A DNA stretch of 64,000 nucleotides, from assembly GCF_028750675.1 (NCBI RefSeq), contig NZ_JAQQPZ010000001.1:596083-660082 (forward strand). The letters are read 5' to 3'. Made by a program: the position numbers and the translations under genes. The first letter of the stretch is position 1, and each line of letters opens with the position of its first letter. The stretch is from Shewanella metallivivens (GTDB lineage: Bacteria; Pseudomonadota; Gammaproteobacteria; Enterobacterales; Shewanellaceae). The notes below the pieces were generated by a model that ran no database searches, was not told the origin of the DNA, and saw only the letters and a list, made by a program, of their open reading frames with translations. Positions 59,506 through 64,000 of this stretch are shown in pieces.

Positions 59506-61305
59506 ATGAACAAAGCATTATTGCCTATGGCCATCTCTTTAGCGCTAGCAAGTTTGCTAGGCTGTAGTGATAATCAAACGAGTGTCGCAACCGAACAAAC
59601 CGCAGCGGCAAAAGCGGTGACCACACCACTAGCCGCCGAAAAAGTAAACTTTGGCGAATATTCACAGCAATTTATTGATGAATTATGGCAGTTGTCGCCC
59701 ACCTGGGCGCTTTACAGTGGCAAACACGTTAACGACGGCTATCTAGAGATCCCAAACAAACAAAGCCGTGATAACACGTTGGCTTTTGTCGATAAACAGC
59801 AAACGGCATTAGCGCAATTTGACCCGTTGACACTCAGCCCTAATCAACAGATTGACTATAAACTCTTGGTTAACCTCGTAGAGTCAATGAAGTGGGATGT
59901 ACAACGATTTAAAAGTTGGCAATGGGATCCGTCTAACTACAATGTGTCTGGTGGCTTTGCGCAAATCATCAACGAAGACTTTGCCCCACTTGATGAACGC
60001 CTAGCGTCAGTGATTGCCCGCCTTGAAAATGTACCTGCCTATTATGAGGCTGCCAGAGCAAACATCAGTGACCCAACCTTAGAGCACACCCAATTAGCCA
60101 TCATGCAAAACAAAGGGGCGTTCTCGGTATTATCTGATGCGTTAGTCAAGCAAATTGCAGACTCAGGGTTAACCGCAGAGCAAAAAGCATTATTTACCAC
60201 GCGCTTTGAGGCCGCAACCGCTGCAATAACTCAACATATTGAGTGGTTAACCGAACTGGAAGCAAAACTGACTAAAGACGGTGCGCGTGATTTCCGTATT
60301 GGTGAAACCTTGTATGAGGAAAAATTTGCCTTTGATATTCAGTCGGGCATGACGGCTAAACAGCTCTATGACAAAGCGGTAGCAGATAAAAATCAAATTC
60401 AGCAAGAAATGGCTAAAATCACCACAAAAATTTGGTCCACTTACATCGATACACCAAAACCTGCAGATGACAAGGTAGCGATTCGACAGTTAATCGATGT
60501 GTTATCAGCAAAGCATGTTAAGCGAGAGAACTTTGTTGAAGAAGTCCGTAAACAGATCCCTGAGTTGATTAAGTTTGTTAACGACAAGCAGCTAGTGACG
60601 CTTGACCCGAATAAACCGTTAATTGTGCGTGAAACCCCTGAATACATGCGCGGGTTTGCTGGAGCCTCCATCAGCGCACCAGGGCCGTATGATCAAGGCG
60701 GTAATACTTATTACAACGTGTCGCCATTAGATGGCATGAGCGAAGAGTCAGCCGAAAGCTATTTACGTGAGTACAATCACTGGATATTACAAGTGCTGAA
60801 CATTCACGAAGCCATTCCTGGTCATTACACACAGCTTGTGTACTCAAATCAATCACCCAGTTTAGTGAAAAGCTTATTTGGTAATGGTGCCATGATTGAA
60901 GGTTGGGCCGTTTACACTGAACGCATGATGTTAGAAGAGGGGTATGGCGCCTTTGAACCCGAAATGTGGCTAATGTATTACAAGTGGAACCTACGGGTTA
61001 TTTGTAACACAATCTTAGATTACAGCATTCAGGTCAAAGGTATGGGTGAGCAAGAGGTGATAAACCTTCTTGAAAATGAAGCCTTCCAACAACGTGCTGA
61101 GGCTGAAGGTAAATGGCGCCGTGCAACATTAAGTCAGGTGCAGCTGACCAGCTATTATGCGGGCTATCGTGAAATTTATGATTTCCGTGAGCAGCAAAAA
61201 GCCAAACTAGGCGATGATTTTGACTTAAAGCAGTTCCATGAACAGTTTTTAAGCTACGGCAGTGCGCCGGTGAAGTTCATTAAGCAGTTAATGATCGAGA
61301 AATAA
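59506..61305 (+). CDS. DUF885 family lipoprotein, putative metallopeptidase
   Basis: The 599-aa protein has a lipoprotein signal with lipobox SLLGC (Cys20), so it is probably anchored in the periplasm or outer membrane. The DUF885 core includes NIHEAIPGHYTQLVY, whose HE-x4-GH pattern is suggestive of a zinc site, followed by MIEGWAVYTERMM (a Glu that could be the third ligand). Exact substrates of the family are unclear. It stands alone, 188 nt upstream of an intrinsic-terminator-separated regulator gene. Confidence 0.9.
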   Translation: MNKALLPMAISLALASLLGCSDNQTSVATEQTAAAKAVTTPLAAEKVNFGEYSQQFIDELWQLSPTWALYSGKHVNDGYLEIPNKQSRDNTLAFVDKQQTALAQFDPLTLSPNQQIDYKLLVNLVESMKWDVQRFKSWQWDPSNYNVSGGFAQIINEDFAPLDERLASVIARLENVPAYYEAARANISDPTLEHTQLAIMQNKGAFSVLSDALVKQIADSGLTAEQKALFTTRFEAATAAITQHIEWLTELEAKLTKDGARDFRIGETLYEEKFAFDIQSGMTAKQLYDKAVADKNQIQQEMAKITTKIWSTYIDTPKPADDKVAIRQLIDVLSAKHVKRENFVEEVRKQIPELIKFVNDKQLVTLDPNKPLIVRETPEYMRGFAGASISAPGPYDQGGNTYYNVSPLDGMSEESAESYLREYNHWILQVLNIHEAIPGHYTQLVYSNQSPSLVKSLFGNGAMIEGWAVYTERMMLEEGYGAFEPEMWLMYYKWNLRVICNTILDYSIQVKGMGEQEVINLLENEAFQQRAEAEGKWRRATLSQVQLTSYYAGYREIYDFREQQKAKLGDDFDLKQFHEQFLSYGSAPVKFIKQLMIEK

Positions 61306-61325
61306 TCATCACAGTCAGTATTGTA

Positions 61326-61357
61326 AAAATGGCCTGATATTTCAGGCCATTTTTTTA
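61326..61357 (+). terminator. Intrinsic terminator of the DUF885 gene
   Basis: AAAAATGGCCTGA-TATT-TCAGGCCATTTTTTT: perfect stem with a T7 tail, 20 nt after the stop. Confidence 0.93.
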
Positions 61358-61457
61358 CCTAAGCCAAAAATATGCTGATAATGTGATGTTGCTACATGGT
61401 TAGTTGTTAATTCTTGTGATAATCTAAATAGAAATCGTTATCATTAAGTGGTTTGCA

Positions 61458-62117
61458 ATGAAACATATTCTTTTAATTGATCTACATTCTGCGTCTCATG
61501 AGTTATTTGAACAACTTAACGCGCAAGGGTACTACGTCCATCAAGTGAATAATGCCTTTGATGCGTTGATCAAAATGGAAACCTTAACCTTAGAAGCCAT
61601 TTTATTGGACTTTGCCGTACCGAAAATGGATTCATTTTGGTTGTTAGTCGCAAGACAAGCGCCGACGCCAATAATCGTTATTGCCGATGCCAATAATGAG
61701 TTAGAGCGAATTAATGCGCTCGAGTTGGGTGCTGATGACTACCTAAGTCAACCTGTTAACGTACGTGAATTACAATTACGACTTAATATCCTCAAACGCC
61801 GAACTCAAATGCCACTCAATGATATTACCGAGCAAAAAATACATTTCGATGATGTTAATTACACTGTCTATCTTGAAGACAAGCCATTAATTCTGACTCA
61901 AACTGAGTACCGTCTGTTTAAATATTTATATGAACGTCAAGGTGCTGTAGTGACAAAAGCTGAATTACAACAACGTGTTTTACATAAAGAACTTGGACGA
62001 TTTGATCGTAATTTAGACATGCACATCAGTAATACTCGACGTAAATTAGCTAAAGGCAATTTACCGCGTGATTTAATCAATACCGTCAGAGGACAAGGCT
62101 ACAGCTTTAGCTTTTAA
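61458..62117 (+). CDS. OmpR/CpxR-like response regulator with degenerate receiver
   Basis: The 219-aa protein joins an N-terminal receiver (1-115) to a winged-helix DNA-binding domain (about 125-219). The DNA-binding part is CpxR-like (FDRNLDMHISNTRRKL, VRGQGYSFSF). Asp51 (LLDFAVPKMD) remains, but the acidic pair is Asp8-Leu9, the switch Thr is Ala76 and the essential Lys is Gln98 (DYLSQPV). Phosphorylation-dependent switching is therefore doubtful. No histidine kinase is adjacent, so it is an orphan and may act unphosphorylated. Confidence 0.92.
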   Translation: MKHILLIDLHSASHELFEQLNAQGYYVHQVNNAFDALIKMETLTLEAILLDFAVPKMDSFWLLVARQAPTPIIVIADANNELERINALELGADDYLSQPVNVRELQLRLNILKRRTQMPLNDITEQKIHFDDVNYTVYLEDKPLILTQTEYRLFKYLYERQGAVVTKAELQQRVLHKELGRFDRNLDMHISNTRRKLAKGNLPRDLINTVRGQGYSFSF

Positions 62118-62212
62118 AGGTTCACACTATTAGCCGCATTTGATAAGCTATGGCGCATAAATCGGGCATTAACGACCCAATAAAAAGCGTAAGCAAATTA
62201 AAGGAATTCCCA

Positions 62213-63337
62213 ATGCGGATCAGTGCAAACTTTGACGGTGGCAATATTAATGTCATCAATATCGACAAACACGATGACATTCAACTCGCTATTCGTCCTG
62301 ATTTTGGTGATGAATTTTATCAGTGGTTCAATTTCCGTTTAGAAGGTGAGGTCGGTCAGACTTATACCTTGAATATCCTTAATGCAGGCAGCGCGTCTTA
62401 CCCAAAAGGTTGGGAAGACTATCAAGCCGTTGCCAGTTACGACCGCGCGACATGGTTCAGACTACCCACTCAATATGAAAATGGTGTCTTAACGATTCAA
62501 GCTGAATTAGATTGTGAAGCTATTCAAATTGCTTACTTTGCCCCATACAGTTACGAACGTCATTTAGATCTTATCAGCGAAGTACAGCTTCACCCAGCAG
62601 TCAGCTTGGAGCATTTAGGTTTAACCTTAGATGGCCGAGACATGAGCTTGCTGAAAATCGGTGACGGCAATCCAGACAAGAAAAACATTTGGATCACTGC
62701 ACGCCAACATCCGGGCGAAACCATGGCTGAATGGTTAGTTGAAGGTCTACTTAATCGTTTACTCGATGGTGATTGCCCAACATCTAAAGCGCTGTTAGAC
62801 AAAGCTAATTTTTATGTTGTACCTAACATGAACCCAGATGGAAGCGCACGTGGCCACCTACGTACCAATGCTGTTGGCACAAACTTAAACCGTGAATGGC
62901 AAACACCCAGCTTGGAAAAAAGCCCAGAAGTTTACTACGTAGTGAACAAAATGCACCAAACCGGCGTAGATTTATTTTACGATGTGCATGGTGATGAAGG
63001 TTTGCCTTATGTGTTTTTAGCCGGTTGTGAAGGCGTGCCTAATTACAATGATAAAATGGCTGCATTACAACAACAATTTGTGAGTGCATTAACCATTGCG
63101 AGTGCAGATTTCCAAACAGAATTTGGTTACGACAAAGACGAGCCAGGTAAAGCAAATTTAACGGTGGGTTCTAACTGGGTCGCAAACACTTTCTCTTGCC
63201 TATCAAACACATTAGAAATGCCATTTAAAGATAACGCCAACTTGGCAGACCCATTTGTTGGTTGGTCTCCTGAGCGCAGCATATATTTAGGCGAAGCGTC
63301 GCTAGTGGCCATGTTGGCCGTTGTCGACAGCTTATAA
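62213..63337 (+). CDS. M14 family zinc carboxypeptidase (cytosolic carboxypeptidase-like)
   Basis: ATG 62213 is chosen (374 aa) because AAGGA lies seven nt upstream; the longer frame adds 21 residues without a ribosome-binding site. An N-terminal beta domain (1-120) precedes the catalytic domain. Zinc ligands: His and Glu in RQHPGETMAEW, His in DVHGDEG; Arg/substrate site TNAVGTNLNREW; general-base Glu in NTLEMPFKD. This is the M14D-like (CCP/Nna1) architecture seen in bacteria. No signal peptide, so cytoplasmic. Substrate unknown. Confidence 0.92.
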   Translation: MRISANFDGGNINVINIDKHDDIQLAIRPDFGDEFYQWFNFRLEGEVGQTYTLNILNAGSASYPKGWEDYQAVASYDRATWFRLPTQYENGVLTIQAELDCEAIQIAYFAPYSYERHLDLISEVQLHPAVSLEHLGLTLDGRDMSLLKIGDGNPDKKNIWITARQHPGETMAEWLVEGLLNRLLDGDCPTSKALLDKANFYVVPNMNPDGSARGHLRTNAVGTNLNREWQTPSLEKSPEVYYVVNKMHQTGVDLFYDVHGDEGLPYVFLAGCEGVPNYNDKMAALQQQFVSALTIASADFQTEFGYDKDEPGKANLTVGSNWVANTFSCLSNTLEMPFKDNANLADPFVGWSPERSIYLGEASLVAMLAVVDSL

Positions 63338-63368
63338 TCATTCATTTGATATAGCAGGTACAGTAATC

Positions 63369-63686
63369 ATGGCGTTAGTTGCGTGTCCTAAATGTCAAAA
63401 ACGTATTTCTAGTCAGGCTAAACAATGTCAACATTGCAAAACAAACTTGACCGGAAACACCGAGTCATTGTCTGTTATTAGTCACATAGAGCGCTCAAAC
63501 AGCTTAATGAATCAGAGTTTTATATTTTTAACCTTGTTTATTGCGGGTGTTGTGGTGTGGTTCTGGGGCGGCGAACCCGCTCAAGGCTTAACATCATATA
63601 TTGCCATAGCAAGCTTTGTGATTGGCTTTACAGGTTACTTGTTTACCCGAGTCAGAATTGTGTTACATAAACGGAAGTCAGTATGA
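63369..63686 (+). CDS. Zinc-ribbon membrane protein (105 aa)
   Basis: ATG 63369 gives a protein beginning MALVACPKCQKRISSQ. A CPKC ... CQHC zinc ribbon occupies residues 6-23, and two hydrophobic helices follow (about 50-66 and 77-95, LTSYIAIASFVIGFTGYLF). It overlaps the DUF1315 gene by 4 nt (ATGA) and lies 31 nt after the carboxypeptidase gene, so the three probably form one transcript. No function known. Confidence 0.85.
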   Translation: MALVACPKCQKRISSQAKQCQHCKTNLTGNTESLSVISHIERSNSLMNQSFIFLTLFIAGVVVWFWGGEPAQGLTSYIAIASFVIGFTGYLFTRVRIVLHKRKSV

Positions 63687-63964
63687 ACGATATCAATAAA
63701 GTCATCGATGAAATGCCACAAGAAGTGTATCAGCGTTTACTGTCTGCCACAGAACTGGGTAAATGGGATGATGGCACTGTGTTGACTGAGCAGCAGCGTG
63801 AATCGACCTTGCAAGTGGTCATGCTGTATCAAGCGAGAAAGCTAAATCAAACAGAGCATTTTACCATTGCCGCGGGTGGAAACATTAACGAATTGTCTAA
63901 ATCTGAACTAAAAAAGCAGTTTAAAGGCGAAGCGATTGCCGAGTTTAAAGAAGCTGATTTATAG
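63683..63964 (+). CDS. YeaC family protein (DUF1315)
   Basis: The 93-aa cytoplasmic protein (MNDINKVIDEMPQEVYQRLL, then SATELGKWDDGTVLTEQQRE) matches my recollection of E. coli YeaC (DUF1315), which has PEVYQRL and ELGKWPDG. No enzyme motif. The start overlaps the zinc-ribbon gene. The window ends 36 nt after its stop. Confidence 0.85.
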   Translation: MNDINKVIDEMPQEVYQRLLSATELGKWDDGTVLTEQQRESTLQVVMLYQARKLNQTEHFTIAAGGNINELSKSELKKQFKGEAIAEFKEADL

Positions 63965-64000
63965 TTTTGGATGAAATTATTTAATTAAAAAACGCGAGCC

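Overview
The window looks like a chromosomal segment of a marine gammaproteobacterium, most probably Shewanella. The basis is the gene content and order (cmoA-cmoB, aspS-yebC-ruvC-ruvA-ruvB, rsxABCDGE-nth, a malQ-glgBXPCA glycogen operon, a five-copy tRNA-Asn array), moderately AT-rich DNA and the close resemblance of the proteins to enterobacterial orthologues. This is recognition from memory, not a database search. I see no prophage, transposase, CRISPR array, plasmid function or rRNA operon. Nearly all of it is core-genome housekeeping.

Layout. 1-6.7 kb (minus): a six-gene co-oriented run, cmoA, cmoB, a retropepsin-like lipoprotein protease, an inactive-transglutaminase/7TM protein, an ATP-grasp ligase and a 595-residue exported protein of unknown function. 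The last four are the least characterised genes here. 7.2-10.0 kb (plus): a sensor diguanylate cyclase with three tandem solute-binding domains. 10.2-15.1 kb (plus): aspS, yebC, ruvCAB. 15.2-15.9 kb: gloA (minus) and a 27-codon ynhF-like membrane protein. 16.0-22.6 kb (minus): the rsx electron-transport operon with nth. 22.7-24.6 kb (minus): a membrane GGDEF-EAL protein with both active sites degenerate. 25.0-25.6 kb (minus): five identical tRNA-Asn genes behind one strong promoter. 25.9-26.9 kb: a long non-coding stretch with a MITE-like repeat and a DnaA-box cluster in front of uvrB. 26.9-31.7 kb: uvrB, asnS, a small membrane protein and a Nudix CoA pyrophosphatase.

32.1-44.3 kb (plus): the glycogen operon malQ, glgB, glgX, glgP, glgC, glgA, covering synthesis (GlgC, GlgA, GlgB) and mobilisation (GlgP, GlgX, MalQ). 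A TonB-dependent receptor and a phosphoglucomutase-type enzyme follow on the minus strand; the mutase links glucose-1-phosphate to glycolysis. 49.0-57.2 kb: a glutathione transferase, an HD hydrolase, pabB, class I fumarase, an S9 exopeptidase and a MarC protein. 57.4-64 kb: tRNA-Ser(GGA), an RhlE-type helicase, a second MITE-like element, a DUF885 lipoprotein, an orphan CpxR-like regulator with a degenerate receiver, an M14 carboxypeptidase, a zinc-ribbon membrane protein and a YeaC/DUF1315 protein.

The best candidate for a poorly described system is the retropepsin / inactive transglutaminase-7TM / ATP-grasp / exported-protein cluster at 9-4987. The first three families are known to occur together and have been proposed to make or attach peptide tags. 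The tightly overlapping fourth gene is unassigned. Functions are read from motifs and recalled family knowledge; no alignment or search was run.
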